A stretch of DNA of 64,000 nucleotides, from assembly GCF_008274805.1 (NCBI RefSeq), contig NZ_CP022579.1:3462416-3526415 (forward strand), written 5' to 3'. This DNA is from Oryzomicrobium terrae (GTDB taxonomy: Bacteria > Pseudomonadota > Gammaproteobacteria > Burkholderiales > Rhodocyclaceae). Made by a program: the position numbers and the translations under genes. Shown piece after piece: positions 35,159 through 48,877 of this stretch; within the stretch, counting starts at the first letter, position 1, and each line of letters starts with the position of its first letter. Below the pieces are notes generated by a model that had not been told where the DNA came from, searched no databases, and saw nothing but the letters and a program-made list of their open reading frames with translations.

Positions 35159-35851
35159 TTAATCCTGTTGGGCAGAAAAACGGTAGCCGCTGCCGCGCAC
35201 GGTCTGCACCAATCCCTCGTTGCCGCTAGGCTCCAGGGCACTGCGCAGGCGGCGGATATGCACGTCCACCGTGCGCTCCTCGACGAAAACGTGGTCACCC
35301 CATACCTGGTCGAGCAGTTGGGTGCGGCTGTGCACCCGCTCCGGATGGGTCATGAAGAAGTGCAGCAGGCGGAATTCGGTGGGTCCGAGATCCACCGGCC
35401 GACCGTTGCCGGTGACGCGGTGGGTGGCAGGATCGAGCTTGAGACCGCCCACTTCCACCGAATCCTCGGTCATCTGCGGGGCGCGCCGGCGCAGTACGGC
35501 CTTGATACGTGCAACAAGCTCCCGCGGCGAGAACGGCTTGGTGATGTAGTCGTCGGCGCCGGTTTCCAGGCCAAGGATCTTGTCCTGCTCGTCGCTGCGG
35601 GCTGTGAGCATGATGATCGGCACGTCCCGGGTCCGCTCTTCGGCGCGCAGCTTGCGGGCGAACTGGATACCCGACTGGCCGGGCAGCATCCAGTCGAGCA
35701 GCACCACGTCGGGAAGGGCGTCGCGAACCAGGCGGCTGGCGACTTCGGCATCGTCGGCGCGGAGCACGTGGTGGCCAGCATGCTGGAGGTTGGCGGCAAT
35801 CAGTTCCTGGATAGCCGGTTCGTCTTCGACCACGAGAATGTTGGCGGGCAT
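35159..35851 (-). CDS. phoB: Phosphate regulon response regulator PhoB
   Basis: 230 aa from ATG 35851; a GTG at 35860 is three codons earlier. Receiver domain with [10 protein letters not shown], phospho-acceptor D53 in LLDWMLPG and Lys in [12 protein letters not shown]-terminal winged-helix DNA-binding domain ends [16 protein letters not shown] and VRGSGYRF, the OmpR/PhoB signature. It activates the phosphate-starvation regulon by binding Pho boxes, and one lies 53 bp upstream of its own start, implying autoregulation. Confidence 0.96.
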   Translation of the reverse strand: MPANILVVEDEPAIQELIAANLQHAGHHVLRADDAEVASRLVRDALPDVVLLDWMLPGQSGIQFARKLRAEERTRDVPIIMLTARSDEQDKILGLETGADDYITKPFSPRELVARIKAVLRRRAPQMTEDSVEVGGLKLDPATHRVTGNGRPVDLGPTEFRLLHFFMTHPERVHSRTQLLDQVWGDHVFVEERTVDVHIRRLRSALEPSGNEGLVQTVRGSGYRFSAQQD

Positions 35852-35904
35852 GACGGGCACTCGATTAGCACATTAAGAATTGGCGGCCAGTCTATTAAAG
35901 ACCC

Positions 35905-35922
35905 GTGACAGATTCATGACAA
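35905..35922 (-). promoter_or_regulatory. Pho box upstream of phoB
   Basis: On the minus strand TTGTCATGAATCTGTCAC matches the two 7-bp CTGTCAT half-sites with a 4-bp spacer (11-bp period). A possible -10 (TAATAG, 35897-35892) follows at the expected distance. Supports phosphate-dependent autoactivation of phoBR. Confidence 0.85.
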
Positions 35923-36040
35923 TGCGCCTGGAGGCCGGACCTTACATGGTTTTGCGCGGAAAGGGGGGTGCTTTGCGCTAAGATAGGCGCCCTGGCACGC
36001 CCTACCGCCGGGTCGTTGCCGCATTTTCCGTGAGCTTGCC

Positions 36041-36478
36041 ATGGCCGGACTGACCAAAGACACCCCTCTGCCCACCGCCATCACCTTGCACCAGAAATCC
36101 CGGGTGCTGGAAATCGCCTTTGATGATGGCCGTTCCTTCTCGTTGCCCTACGAATACCTGCGCGTCTATTCGCCTTCGGCTGAAGTGCGCGGCCACGGCC
36201 CCGGTCAGGAAAAGCTCCAGGCCAACAAGCGCGATGTAGCGGTGGAACGGGTCGAGCCGGTCGGCAGCTATGCGCTCAAGCCCGTCTTTTCCGACGGCCA
36301 CGACAGCGGCTTGTATTCGTGGGACTACCTGCACGAACTCGGGATGAACTACGAGACTTGGTGGGCCGACTACCTGGCCAAGCTCGACGCCGCCGGCCTC
36401 TCCCGGGACCCCCAGCCCCCCAGTGCTGCGCCCAGTGGCAGCGGGTGCGGTTCGGGCAGCTGCGGCTGCAAGAGCTAA
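36041..36478 (+). CDS. DUF971 (gamma-butyrobetaine hydroxylase N-terminal-like) protein
   Basis: 145 aa. Residues ~15-110 are the DUF971 fold: [58 protein letters not shown]. In dioxygenases this domain binds zinc; here it stands alone, with an added Ser/Gly/Cys tail CGSGSCGC that could bind metal. The gene sits 61 bp before ubiE in an order conserved in betaproteobacteria, so a link to ubiquinone or Fe-S metabolism is inferred only from context. Confidence 0.87.
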   Translation: MAGLTKDTPLPTAITLHQKSRVLEIAFDDGRSFSLPYEYLRVYSPSAEVRGHGPGQEKLQANKRDVAVERVEPVGSYALKPVFSDGHDSGLYSWDYLHELGMNYETWWADYLAKLDAAGLSRDPQPPSAAPSGSGCGSGSCGCKS

Positions 36479-36539
36479 ACCCCAGGCCCCTCCGTCCGCC
36501 CTTCTCATTCCGCCGCCGTACCACAGCGAAAGCATTGCC

Positions 36540-37292
36540 ATGCGCGAAACCGACTCCTCCCCCAGCACCACCCACTTCGGCTACCAACAGGTTGCCGAGA
36601 ACGAAAAGGCCAAGCGTGTCGCCGGAGTATTCGATTCCGTAGCCACCCGCTACGACGTGATGAACGACCTCATGTCCGCTGGCCTCCACCGGCTGTGGAA
36701 GGCCTTTACCATCGGCAAGAGCGGCGTCAAGGCCGGGGATCGGGTGCTCGACGTGGCCGGCGGCACCGGCGATCTGTCCCTCGCCTTCGCCAAGCGGGTC
36801 GGCCCGAGCGGCCAGGTGTGGCTCTCCGACATCAACGCCTCGATGCTCGGCGTCGGCCGCGACCGCCTCACCGACCGGGGTCAGATCGTGCCGGCCGTGC
36901 AGTGCGATGCCGAGGCCCTGCCTTTCCCCGACCAGTATTTCAACGTGGTCACCGTGGCCTTCGGCCTGCGCAACATGACCCACAAGGACCGGGCCCTGGC
37001 CGAAATGCGCCGGGTCATCAAGCCCGGTGGCAAGGTGATGGTGCTGGAGTTCTCCAAGGTGTGGGAGCCGGTGGCCCCCCTCTACGATTTCTATTCATTC
37101 CAGGTCATTCCGCGGGTCGGCCAGGTGGTCACCAACGATGCCGACAGCTACCGCTACCTGGCCGAGTCGATCCGCATGCATCCTGACCAGGAAACCCTGA
37201 AGGGCATCATGGAAGGCGTCGGCTTCGACAAGGTTGAGTACCACAACCTCACCCTCGGCGTGGTGGCGCTGCACATCGGCTACCGTTTCTAA
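36540..37292 (+). CDS. ubiE: Ubiquinone/menaquinone C-methyltransferase UbiE
   Basis: 250 aa from the ATG at 36540 ([18 protein letters not shown]). [28 protein letters not shown] is the UbiE/COQ5 signature 1; [15 protein letters not shown] binds [19 protein letters not shown] is signature 2. It methylates the benzoquinol C-2 in ubiquinone (and demethylmenaquinol) synthesis. Followed by a Tim44-domain gene and ubiJ. Confidence 0.97.
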   Translation: MRETDSSPSTTHFGYQQVAENEKAKRVAGVFDSVATRYDVMNDLMSAGLHRLWKAFTIGKSGVKAGDRVLDVAGGTGDLSLAFAKRVGPSGQVWLSDINASMLGVGRDRLTDRGQIVPAVQCDAEALPFPDQYFNVVTVAFGLRNMTHKDRALAEMRRVIKPGGKVMVLEFSKVWEPVAPLYDFYSFQVIPRVGQVVTNDADSYRYLAESIRMHPDQETLKGIMEGVGFDKVEYHNLTLGVVALHIGYRF

Positions 37293-37393
37293 GCCCCCAC
37301 CGTCACACTGCGTAAGCCGTGATACCAATCGTTACTGATGAAGCACCGGTTTGATGGTCTAGTCGGGGCACATTGTCATCAAAGGAGACCCTA

Positions 37394-38329
37394 GTGGCCC
37401 GCCGTTCCTTCTTCAAGTCTTTTGTCATCGCCACCGCCGCCATCGCCGTGGTCGCGGTGAGCCCCGTTGCCGAAGCCAAGCGTCTGGGAGGCGGCAAATC
37501 CTACGGCATGCAGCGGCAGGCCACCCCGACGTCGCCCGCCCAGGCGCCCTCTGCAGCGCCGAGTGCGCCGCAAAAAGCCCCCACCCAGGCCTCCCCCAAT
37601 CAGCCGGCACCGGCGCCCGCAGCTGCAGCACCCAAGCGCAACTGGCTTGGACCCATCGCTGGTCTGGCCGCAGGCCTCGGCATTGCCGCCCTGCTGTCGC
37701 ATTTCGGTATGGGTGAAGGCGTTGCCAACTTCCTGATGATCGCCCTGCTGGTGATGGCTGCTGTCTTTGTCTTCCGCCTCATCTTCGCGCGCCGGGCCAC
37801 GCCCGCCAATGCCGAGCCGCTGCAGTACGCCGGGGTTGGCGGTCCCTCCTACAATCCGATGCCCGAACCGATGGCCTCTACACCGGGCGGCGCCACGGGC
37901 GAGCCGAACCCGAATGTCGGCAATGCGCCGGGCGTGCAAGAAACAACGGCCCGCATCCCCGCCGATTTCGACGCTGCCGGTTTCCTTGAGGTGGCCAAAC
38001 GCAATTTCGTCCGCCTTCAAGCGGCCAACGACGCTGGCCATATCGACGAGATCCGTGACTTCCTGACTCCGGAAATGTTCACCGTGATCAACGCCCAGCT
38101 CGCCGAACGGGGAGGTGCCAGCCAGACGACCGATATCGTGCAGCTGCACGCCAGCCTGCTCGAAGTCGCCAGCGAAGGGGCTCGCCACATCGCCAGCGTG
38201 CGTTACTACGGCTTGCTGCGCGAAGAGAAGGATGCGCCGCCGACAGCGTTCGACGAGGTCTGGCACTTGGTCAAGGCCGCCAGCGGCAATGATGGCTGGC
38301 GTGTTGCCGGGATCCAGCAACTGGACTGA
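37394..38329 (+). CDS. Tim44-domain membrane protein
   Basis: 311 aa from a GTG at 37394 with AAAGGAGA upstream; the ATG-less longer frame from 37373 (TTG) runs through that ribosome site. Signal-like helix (FVIATAAIAVVAVSPVAEA), a Pro/Ala/Gln-rich linker, two membrane segments (NWLGPIAGLAAGLGIAALL; VANFLMIALLVMAAVFVFRLIF) and a C-terminal Tim44-like domain (~residues 185-311: FLEVAKRNFVRLQAANDAGHIDEIRDFLTPEMF...). Bacterial TimA-like proteins of this kind are of uncertain role. Placed between ubiE and ubiJ in a conserved cluster. Confidence 0.88.
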   Translation: MARRSFFKSFVIATAAIAVVAVSPVAEAKRLGGGKSYGMQRQATPTSPAQAPSAAPSAPQKAPTQASPNQPAPAPAAAAPKRNWLGPIAGLAAGLGIAALLSHFGMGEGVANFLMIALLVMAAVFVFRLIFARRATPANAEPLQYAGVGGPSYNPMPEPMASTPGGATGEPNPNVGNAPGVQETTARIPADFDAAGFLEVAKRNFVRLQAANDAGHIDEIRDFLTPEMFTVINAQLAERGGASQTTDIVQLHASLLEVASEGARHIASVRYYGLLREEKDAPPTAFDEVWHLVKAASGNDGWRVAGIQQLD

Positions 38330-38343
38330 ACCACGCCCTTCCC

Positions 38344-39066
38344 ATGAGCTCCGGCAGCACCTTCCCTTCCCCGCGCACCGTGCTTGAAACGGTGATTGCT
38401 CCCGTGTTCGCCCGTTTCCCCGCCCTGCCCCTGCCCCGGGGCGCGGGGAAATCGTCGGGCCATCTGTTCGTCACCGTCGCCAACCATCTCTTGGTGCAAA
38501 CGGGCTGGGCGGCGCAGCGGCTGCGCCCGTTTGCCGGGCGCCACGCCCAGGTGGTGATCGGTGCCCAGGGGAGTGGCAGCGCGGCCGCGCTACGCTTTCC
38601 CTTTGCCATCGGAAGCGATGGCCTGCTCGTGACCAGTCTTCCCGACATCCCGGTCGATGTGACCCTGTGCCTGCCGATGGAAGCTCTTGGAGCCTTGCCA
38701 GGTAGCGGCTTGGAGGCGGTTCTTGGACGTGTGCAGGTCAGCGGGGCAGCCGATCTGGCCGAAACCCTTGGCTTCGTTTTCCGCCATCTGCGCTGGGACG
38801 GCGAAGCTGATATGGCACGGCTGCTTGGCGATATCCCGGCCCGGCGCCTGAGCCTGTGGGCCGCCATGGCTTGGCGCTGGCAGCAGGATGCCGGCCGCCG
38901 GCTACTCGCCAACGGTGCCGAATATCTGGTTGAAGAGCGAGGAATGGTGCCATCGCGTCAGGCCGTGCAGGAATTCGGCAGCGCCGTTGATCGTCTGCGC
39001 GACGATCTGGCACGCCTGGAAAAGCGCCTGCAACGTCTGGGCGAGCAGTCCCGCCACAGCACCTAG
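38344..39066 (+). CDS. ubiJ: Ubiquinone biosynthesis accessory factor UbiJ (SCP2 domain)
   Basis: 240 aa. An SCP2 lipid-binding fold at the N-terminus (ANHLLVQTGWAAQRLRPFAGRHAQVVIG; GLLVTSLPDIPVDVTLCLPMEALGALPGSG), then LGFVFRHLRWDGEADMARLLGDI, diagnostic of UbiJ, and a C-terminal helical region with leucine/charge periodicity (DRLRDDLARLEKRLQRL). UbiJ binds the Ubi metabolon's lipophilic intermediates. Normally ubiB follows; here a terminator and the atp operon follow. Confidence 0.88.
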   Translation: MSSGSTFPSPRTVLETVIAPVFARFPALPLPRGAGKSSGHLFVTVANHLLVQTGWAAQRLRPFAGRHAQVVIGAQGSGSAAALRFPFAIGSDGLLVTSLPDIPVDVTLCLPMEALGALPGSGLEAVLGRVQVSGAADLAETLGFVFRHLRWDGEADMARLLGDIPARRLSLWAAMAWRWQQDAGRRLLANGAEYLVEERGMVPSRQAVQEFGSAVDRLRDDLARLEKRLQRLGEQSRHST

Positions 39067-39098
39067 CAGCACTTCAACACATCAGAAGTTTTTGGATA

Positions 39099-39129
39099 AA
39101 AAAAGGCAGCCTGGAAGGCTGCCTTTTTC
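39099..39129. terminator. Bidirectional terminator between ubiJ and atpC
   Basis: AAAAAAGGCAGCC-TGGA-AGGCTGCCTTTTT with A-run and T-run on the two sides; serves both converging operons. Confidence 0.88.
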
Positions 39130-39168
39130 TTTGGTGCTTTAAAACCTGCGACCGGTGGGGCCGAAGCC

Positions 39169-39594
39169 TTAGTGCGCGCGCCGCTTGCGCAGCTTCTCGA
39201 TGGTCGCCAGCTGGGCCACAGCTTCGGCCAGCTCGGACTCGGCCTTGGCGTAGTCGATGTTGCCACTGCGATTTTGCAGGGCTTCTTCGGCTGCCTTCTT
39301 GGCTTCCAGCGCCTTGGCTTCGTCCAGATCGGCACCGCGGATGGCGGTGTCGGCCAGAACGGTGACCATGTTGGGCTGAACTTCGAGCATGCCACCGGAG
39401 ACGTAGATCACCTCGGCTTCGCCGTCCGGCACCTTGATGCGGACCGCGCCCGGCTTGATCCGGGTCAGCAGCGGCGTATGCCGCGGCCAGATACCCAGTT
39501 CGCCGGCTTCGCCGGGAAGCACCACGTATTCCGCCTCGCCGGAGTAGATCTGCTCTTCGGCGCTGACGACGTCAACGTGAACTCTCAATGCCAT
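39169..39594 (-). CDS. atpC: ATP synthase F1 epsilon subunit
   Basis: 141 aa. N-terminal ten-stranded beta barrel: [47 protein letters not shown], then [21 protein letters not shown], and a C-terminal two-helix part ending RKRRAH. It joins gamma to the c-ring and inhibits ATP hydrolysis. Last gene of the operon, 78 bp after atpD; conserved order. Confidence 0.97.
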   Translation of the reverse strand: MALRVHVDVVSAEEQIYSGEAEYVVLPGEAGELGIWPRHTPLLTRIKPGAVRIKVPDGEAEVIYVSGGMLEVQPNMVTVLADTAIRGADLDEAKALEAKKAAEEALQNRSGNIDYAKAESELAEAVAQLATIEKLRKRRAH

Positions 39595-39672
39595 AGTCTG
39601 TCCTCTCGCCCACCCGGCTCACCGGAGTCATGCTCCGGGAGCGGGAGGCAGGTCGGTTGCGTCCGTGCAGGA

Positions 39673-41103
<1,431 letters not shown>

Positions 41104-41967
41104 TTAAACGGCCGCAGCCCCGCTGACGATCTCCGACAGCTCTTTGGTAATGGCAGCCTGACGGGTCTTGTTGTAGACCAGTTTCAGCTCGCCAATCACC
41201 GTTTTGGCGTTGTCGGATGCCGCCTTCATCGCCACCATCCGGGCGCTCTGCTCGGAAGCCATGTTCTCTGCTACCGATTGGTAGATCAGTGCTTCCACGT
41301 AGCGCACCAGCAGTTCGTCGATGACGGACTTGGCGTCAGGCTCGTACACATAATCCCAGCGGGTCGACTCGGTGCCGACGGTATCGTCGGACAACGGCAA
41401 CAGCTGTTCCACCACCGGCTCCTGCTTCATGGTGTTCACGAAGCGGTTGTAGGCGATGTACAGGCGGTCGATCTTGCCTTCGTTAAATGCGTCGAGCTGC
41501 ACCTTGACCGGGCCGATCAGCTTTTCCAGGTGGGGGGTATCCCCCAGGCCAATCACTTGGGACACCACTTCGACACCGGCCCGCTGCATAAAGCCCAGGC
41601 CTTTGTTGCCGATGGCGGTGGCTTGAACGGCAACGCCGCTTTCGTCCCATTCCTTCATTTTCAGAAGGACGGCACGCAGCACGTTGGAGTTCAGCCCGCC
41701 GCACAAGCCCTTATCGGAGGTCACCACGATGAGGCCGACTTTCTTGGCCCCATCGCGGTTGATCAGGAAGGGATGCTTGTACTCGGTGATCGCGTGGGAG
41801 AGGTGGGCGGCGACGCGCCGGATCTTCTCGCCGTACGGACGCGACTGACGCATGCGTTCCTGCGCCTTGCGCATCTTCGAGGCGGCCACCATCTCCATGG
41901 CCTTGGTGATCTTGCGCGTGTTTTCGACGCTCTTGATCTTGTTGCGGATTTCCTTGCCGCCAGCCAT
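41104..41967 (-). CDS. atpG: ATP synthase F1 gamma subunit
   Basis: 287 aa. N-terminal [34 protein letters not shown] and C-terminal [51 protein letters not shown] are the two coiled-coil shaft segments. It is the rotor shaft. Start at 41967; 18 bp after atpA. Confidence 0.97.
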   Translation of the reverse strand: MAGGKEIRNKIKSVENTRKITKAMEMVAASKMRKAQERMRQSRPYGEKIRRVAAHLSHAITEYKHPFLINRDGAKKVGLIVVTSDKGLCGGLNSNVLRAVLLKMKEWDESGVAVQATAIGNKGLGFMQRAGVEVVSQVIGLGDTPHLEKLIGPVKVQLDAFNEGKIDRLYIAYNRFVNTMKQEPVVEQLLPLSDDTVGTESTRWDYVYEPDAKSVIDELLVRYVEALIYQSVAENMASEQSARMVAMKAASDNAKTVIGELKLVYNKTRQAAITKELSEIVSGAAAV

Positions 41968-41985
41968 TACGCTCTCCTCGACGGA

Positions 41986-43524
<1,539 letters not shown>

Positions 43525-43533
43525 GGAAATCTC

Positions 43534-44070
43534 CTAGCTCTTGAGCGCCGTGGCCATAACATCCAGCTTGCCGCGAACGGAGGCGTCGAGCACCTCGTCG
43601 CCCACCACGGCCTTGATACCGCCGATCAGTTCGGGATCGACTTCAACGCGGGCGGTCAGCTTGGATTTGAAATGGGACTCGAGGTGGGCGACCAGTTGCT
43701 TGAGCTGGCCATCATCCAGGGGGAAGGCGCTGTGAATCACAGCCTCCTTGACCCCTTCCTCGGTGCTCTTGAGTTGCTCGTAGAGCTCGTAAATTTGCGG
43801 AAGGACGGCGAGGCGCTCGTTTTCGGCAAGCGCCCGGACAAAGTTCGCGAATTCGGCGTTCTTTTCCTCACCCACCACCGCCAGCGTCACTTGCACGCGC
43901 TGTTCAGAGGACAGGCTCGGGTTGGAGAACACCTCGGCCATGTCCGGATTCTGCGCAGCAAGGTAGAGCGCCTTGAGGCGCTCCGACCAGGCGGCGAGAG
44001 CCTTGGCATCCCGCGCGAGGCGGAAAACCGCCTCGGCGTACGGACGGGCGATGGTGACGTTTTCAGCCAT
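43534..44070 (-). CDS. atpH: ATP synthase F1 delta subunit
   Basis: 178 aa. ARPYAEAVFRLARDAKALAAW (N-terminal six-helix domain) and ELIGGIKAVVGDEVLDASVRGKLDVMATAL (C-terminal OSCP signature). Connects F1 to the b dimer. Gap to atpF 5 bp, to atpA 9 bp. Confidence 0.96.
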   Translation of the reverse strand: MAENVTIARPYAEAVFRLARDAKALAAWSERLKALYLAAQNPDMAEVFSNPSLSSEQRVQVTLAVVGEEKNAEFANFVRALAENERLAVLPQIYELYEQLKSTEEGVKEAVIHSAFPLDDGQLKQLVAHLESHFKSKLTARVEVDPELIGGIKAVVGDEVLDASVRGKLDVMATALKS

Positions 44071-44075
44071 ACGCG

Positions 44076-44546
44076 TTACAGGTCCTTCTGGATAGCCGCC
44101 ACGATGTCGGCATGAGCCTTGGCGTCGATTTCACGACGCAGGATCTTGCCAGCACCCGCCACGGCCAGCTCGGCCACACGGGCACGCAGCTCTTCCTTGG
44201 CACGGACGACTTCCTGAGCGACTTCAGCACGGGCAGCGGCGATGATCTTCTCCGCCTCGGCCTTCGCGGCTTCCTTGGCTTCCTCGACGATCTGCTGGCC
44301 GCGCTTGTCGGCTTGAGCGATCAGTTCGGAGGCCTTTTCCTTGCCTTCGCGCAGGGCGTCCGAGGAGCGCTTGGTGGCAAGCTCAAGATCATGCTTACCG
44401 CGCTCGGCGGCGGCCAGGCCGTCGGCGATTTTTTTCGCACGCTCGTCGAGTGCCTTCACGATGGGCGGCCACACGAATTTCATCGTGAACCACGCCAAAA
44501 TGAAGAACACAACGAGCTGGGCGAACAGCGTTGCGTTCAGATTCAC
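44076..44546 (-). CDS. atpF: ATP synthase Fo b subunit
   Basis: 156 aa. One N-terminal membrane helix (residues ~5-25, [19 protein letters not shown]) then a long Ala/Lys/Glu-rich amphipathic helix ([22 protein letters not shown]...) forming the peripheral stalk dimer. Confidence 0.96.
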   Translation of the reverse strand: MNLNATLFAQLVVFFILAWFTMKFVWPPIVKALDERAKKIADGLAAAERGKHDLELATKRSSDALREGKEKASELIAQADKRGQQIVEEAKEAAKAEAEKIIAAARAEVAQEVVRAKEELRARVAELAVAGAGKILRREIDAKAHADIVAAIQKDL

Positions 44547-44591
44547 GGCTTCAACTCCCTATGAATTGATACGGGAAGGGGAAGTCCGGGA

Positions 44592-44849
<258 letters not shown>

Positions 44850-44931
44850 TTAAAGTGGGTTAAAGGTTGAAAACAAAAAGGGGGTTATCGATCACCGAAA
44901 GAAACGGGCAACCTGGGGTTGCCCGTCGCTT

Positions 44932-46249
<1,318 letters not shown>

Positions 46250-46260
46250 AAAGACGGTCT

Positions 46261-46289
46261 ACTATAAGACGTGATCGTTATTACGTCAA
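46261..46289 (-). promoter_or_regulatory. Sigma-70 promoter of the atp operon
   Basis: On the minus strand TTGACG (46289-46284) and TATAGT (46266-46261) with exactly 17 bp between. The start site should fall near 46254, a few bases before the atpI coding region, so the leader would be very short or atpI begins further in. Confidence 0.8.
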
Positions 46290-46380
46290 TGTTGGTGCGC
46301 TGCAATAAGAAGGCGCCGCCCCTCTCTGGTGCTGGATTTTGCCTATCCGAACGCCTTACGTTATTCGCAATTTGGGCAAC

Positions 46381-46411
46381 GTTCGGCATAGGCTGGAACA
46401 TATTGCCGAAC
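46381..46411. other. Nested inverted repeats downstream of parB
   Basis: GTTCGGCA at 46381 pairs with TGCCGAAC at 46404-46411, and the same arm (GTTCGGCATAGGC) can instead pair with GCCTATCCGAAC at 46346-46357, giving two mutually exclusive hairpins. No T-run follows. Located in the gap between parB and the atp promoter; role not evident. Confidence 0.45.
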
Positions 46412-46444
46412 GGCCCTTCTCGCTGAGCGCAACTCCTGGCTGAA

Positions 46445-47290
46445 TTAACGCAAACGCCCGAGCAGGCCGTCCAACTCTTCCAGGGAATCGAAAGCGATAT
46501 GCACCTTGCCGGTGCCTTTCTTATTGGCCCGGATCTCGACCCGGGCGCCCAACACGTCGGACAGCTCTTCTTCGAGACGCAGCAGGTCCCGGTCCACCTT
46601 GCGCGGCTCGGGTTCCTTGGGGGGTTGCAGCGCCAGTTGGGCGAGTTTTTCGGTTTCACGTACCGACAGACCCTTGCTGGCGACGCGCTGGGCCAGAGAT
46701 AGCTGTACCTGGGTGGGCAAGGGCAACAGCGCGCGGGCGTGGCCCATGTCGATCTGGCTCTCCAGCAGCAGATCCTGGATCGGCGCTGGCAGTTGCAACA
46801 GGCGCAACAGATTCGACGCTGCCGGGCGGGAACGACCCACAGCATCGGCCGCCTGCTGGTGGGTCAGGCCGAACTCGTCCACCAGGCGTTGCAAACCCAT
46901 GGCTTCTTCGAGCGGATTGAGGTTCTCACGCTGGATGTTCTCGATCAGCGCCATGGCCAGGGCAGCTTCGTCGGGAATTTCCCGGATCAGCACCGGCACC
47001 TCGGACAGGCCGGCCAGTTGGGAGGCACGCCAGCGCCGCTCGCCAGCAACGATCTCGTACTTGTCGCCCAGAGGGTCGCGGATCGGCCGCACCAGGATCG
47101 GCTGCATGATCCCCTGCGCCTTGATCGAGGCCGCCAGCTCCTGCAACGACTCGCTATCCATGCGTGTGCGCGGCTGGTACTTACCCGGCAGCATCAGGGT
47201 GACCTTGAGGCTACGCTGCACGTCCTTGTTGGCAGCAGGCTCACCCGCCAGCAGGGCATCCAGCCCGCGACCCAATCCCTTTTGTTTCAT
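46445..47290 (-). CDS. parB: Chromosome partition protein ParB
   Basis: 281 aa from MKQKGLGRGLDALLAG at 47290; the longer frame to 47470 is upstream leader. ParB N-terminal box GKYQPRTRMDSESLQELAASIKAQGIMQPILVRP, the CTP-binding GERRWRASQLAGL with ENIQRENLNPLEEA, HTH DAVGRSRPAASNLLRLLQL and dimerisation C-terminus. Binds parS near the origin and loads SMC. Placed near the probable oriC. Confidence 0.96.
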   Translation of the reverse strand: MKQKGLGRGLDALLAGEPAANKDVQRSLKVTLMLPGKYQPRTRMDSESLQELAASIKAQGIMQPILVRPIRDPLGDKYEIVAGERRWRASQLAGLSEVPVLIREIPDEAALAMALIENIQRENLNPLEEAMGLQRLVDEFGLTHQQAADAVGRSRPAASNLLRLLQLPAPIQDLLLESQIDMGHARALLPLPTQVQLSLAQRVASKGLSVRETEKLAQLALQPPKEPEPRKVDRDLLRLEEELSDVLGARVEIRANKKGTGKVHIAFDSLEELDGLLGRLR

Positions 47291-47360
47291 GACGCGTTGT
47301 TTTCCTTGAATTCGTTGTGATCGGATCCGGCGGACCCCACTGACAGCGCTGCCGTCCCGC

Positions 47361-48152
47361 TCACTGCAGACCGGACGGTCCCTGGCCGGTGCCCTGGGCA
47401 TGACGCGCGAGCATTTCCTCGGCCAAGGACATATAGGCCTGGGCGCCCCGCGAAGCCCGGTCGAAGGCAATCACCGGCTTGCCGTAGGACGGCGCCTCGG
47501 CCAGGCGTACGTTGCGGGGGATGAGGGTGGCGTAGACCTTCTCACCGAAGTGACTTTCCAGTTCCCCCGAGACCTGCTGGGTGAGGGTACTCTGGGGGTT
47601 GTACATGGTGCGCAGCAGACCCTCGATCTCCAGCCCCGGGTTGAGGTTGGCGCGTACCTTGCGCAGGGTGGTGACCAGGTCGGTCAGGCCTTCCAGAGCG
47701 TAGTACTCGCACTGCATCGGGATGATCACTGCGTTGGAGGCCACCAGGCCGTTCACCGTAAGCAGGTTGAGGGCCGGCGGGCAGTCGATCAGCACGTAAT
47801 CGTAGTCGTCGGCGACCTTGGCCAGTTCGGCCTTGAGACGGGTCTCGCGCTGGTCGATTTCGATCAACTCCACCTCGGCGCCGGCCAACTCCCGGTTGGC
47901 CGGCAGCACGTCGTAGCCGAACTCGGTTTTAATGCGCACCTGGTCCAGGGTCGCATTGCCGATCAGCATCTGATACACCGAAGGAAGGGCCTCGCGCTTG
48001 AAGATGCCGCTGCCAGTGGTGGCGTTGCCCTGGGGATCCAGGTCGATCATCAGCACCCGCTGGCCCTGGGCCGCCAGGCAGGCAGAAAGGTTCACGCTGG
48101 TGGTCGTCTTGCCGACACCGCCCTTCTGGTTCGTGATGGCCAGCACGCGCAT
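47361..48152 (-). CDS. parA: Chromosome partition ATPase ParA (Soj)
   Basis: 263 aa. MRVLAITNQKGGVGKTTTSVNLSACLA gives the deviant Walker A KGGVGKTT; DYVLIDCPPALNLLTVNGL contains the Walker A' / B region. Drives segregation of the ParB-bound origin. No N-terminal HTH, so this is a chromosomal Soj-type protein, not a plasmid ParA with repressor domain. 70 bp before parB and 77 bp after rsmG. Confidence 0.97.
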   Translation of the reverse strand: MRVLAITNQKGGVGKTTTSVNLSACLAAQGQRVLMIDLDPQGNATTGSGIFKREALPSVYQMLIGNATLDQVRIKTEFGYDVLPANRELAGAEVELIEIDQRETRLKAELAKVADDYDYVLIDCPPALNLLTVNGLVASNAVIIPMQCEYYALEGLTDLVTTLRKVRANLNPGLEIEGLLRTMYNPQSTLTQQVSGELESHFGEKVYATLIPRNVRLAEAPSYGKPVIAFDRASRGAQAYMSLAEEMLARHAQGTGQGPSGLQ

Positions 48153-48229
48153 GGGTGCTTTACTCCCTGTAATCGCCGGATCGGCGCAGTTGAATGACGT
48201 TGAAATGATCGATGATGCAGCGCGCCATG

Positions 48230-48877
48230 TTACGCCGTGACGGGGACGCTGGTCGGCACGATGATCACCACGTGGCGTTCGCCTTCCACCTCCGGCACGC
48301 TGAGGGGATGCACCGCTTCTACCTTGACCCCCAGGTCGGCGGCGTCCAGGCGAGCGATCTCGTCGGCCGGATAGACCCCTTTCATCGCTAGCCAGCGGCC
48401 GGTCGGGGCAATCAGGTTGCGGGTCAGGCGGATGAAATCCACCAGTTCGGCAAAGGCCCGGGACGTGATCTGGGCATAGCCCTCGGGCCGCGCCAGTTCT
48501 TCGACCCGGGAACAGCGAGCGCTCACGTTGGGCAGGCCCAGTTCGATGGCCGCCTGGGTGAGGAAAGCCACCTTCTTACTGTTGCTGTCCACCAGGGTCA
48601 CCGCCAGGTCGGGACGGGCGATCGCCACCGGAATGCCCGGCATGCCGCCGCCGCTGCCGACGTCGAGCAGGTCGCCGTCGCCGACGAAGGGTAGCAGCGC
48701 CAGGGAATCGAGCAGGTGGTAAGGCAGCACCTTGGCCGGATCGCGCAGGGCGGTGAGGTTGTAGGTGCGGTTCCACTTCAGCAGCAGGGCCTGGTAGGCG
48801 AGCAGCTTCTGCTGGGCGGCGGCGTCCAGGTCCAGGCCCAGGGCGGCCAGCCCGGCAGTCAGTCGGGCGGCGCTCAT
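48230..48877 (-). CDS. rsmG: 16S rRNA (guanine527-N7)-methyltransferase RsmG
   Basis: 215 aa. [20 protein letters not shown]-binding [29 protein letters not shown] and [12 protein letters not shown] match RsmG/GidB. Methylates G527 of 16S rRNA. Its ATG overlaps the mnmG stop codon by 4 bp (ATGA), so the two are translationally coupled. Confidence 0.96.
   Translation of the reverse strand: MSAARLTAGLAALGLDLDAAAQQKLLAYQALLLKWNRTYNLTALRDPAKVLPYHLLDSLALLPFVGDGDLLDVGSGGGMPGIPVAIARPDLAVTLVDSNSKKVAFLTQAAIELGLPNVSARCSRVEELARPEGYAQITSRAFAELVDFIRLTRNLIAPTGRWLAMKGVYPADEIARLDAADLGVKVEAVHPLSVPEVEGERHVVIIVPTSVPVTA

Noticed and set aside
46653..46662. Half of a parS-like palindrome (GTTTCACGTA) inside parB
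   Set aside because: Only one arm of TGTTTCACGTGAAACA matches; no full parS seen in the window.
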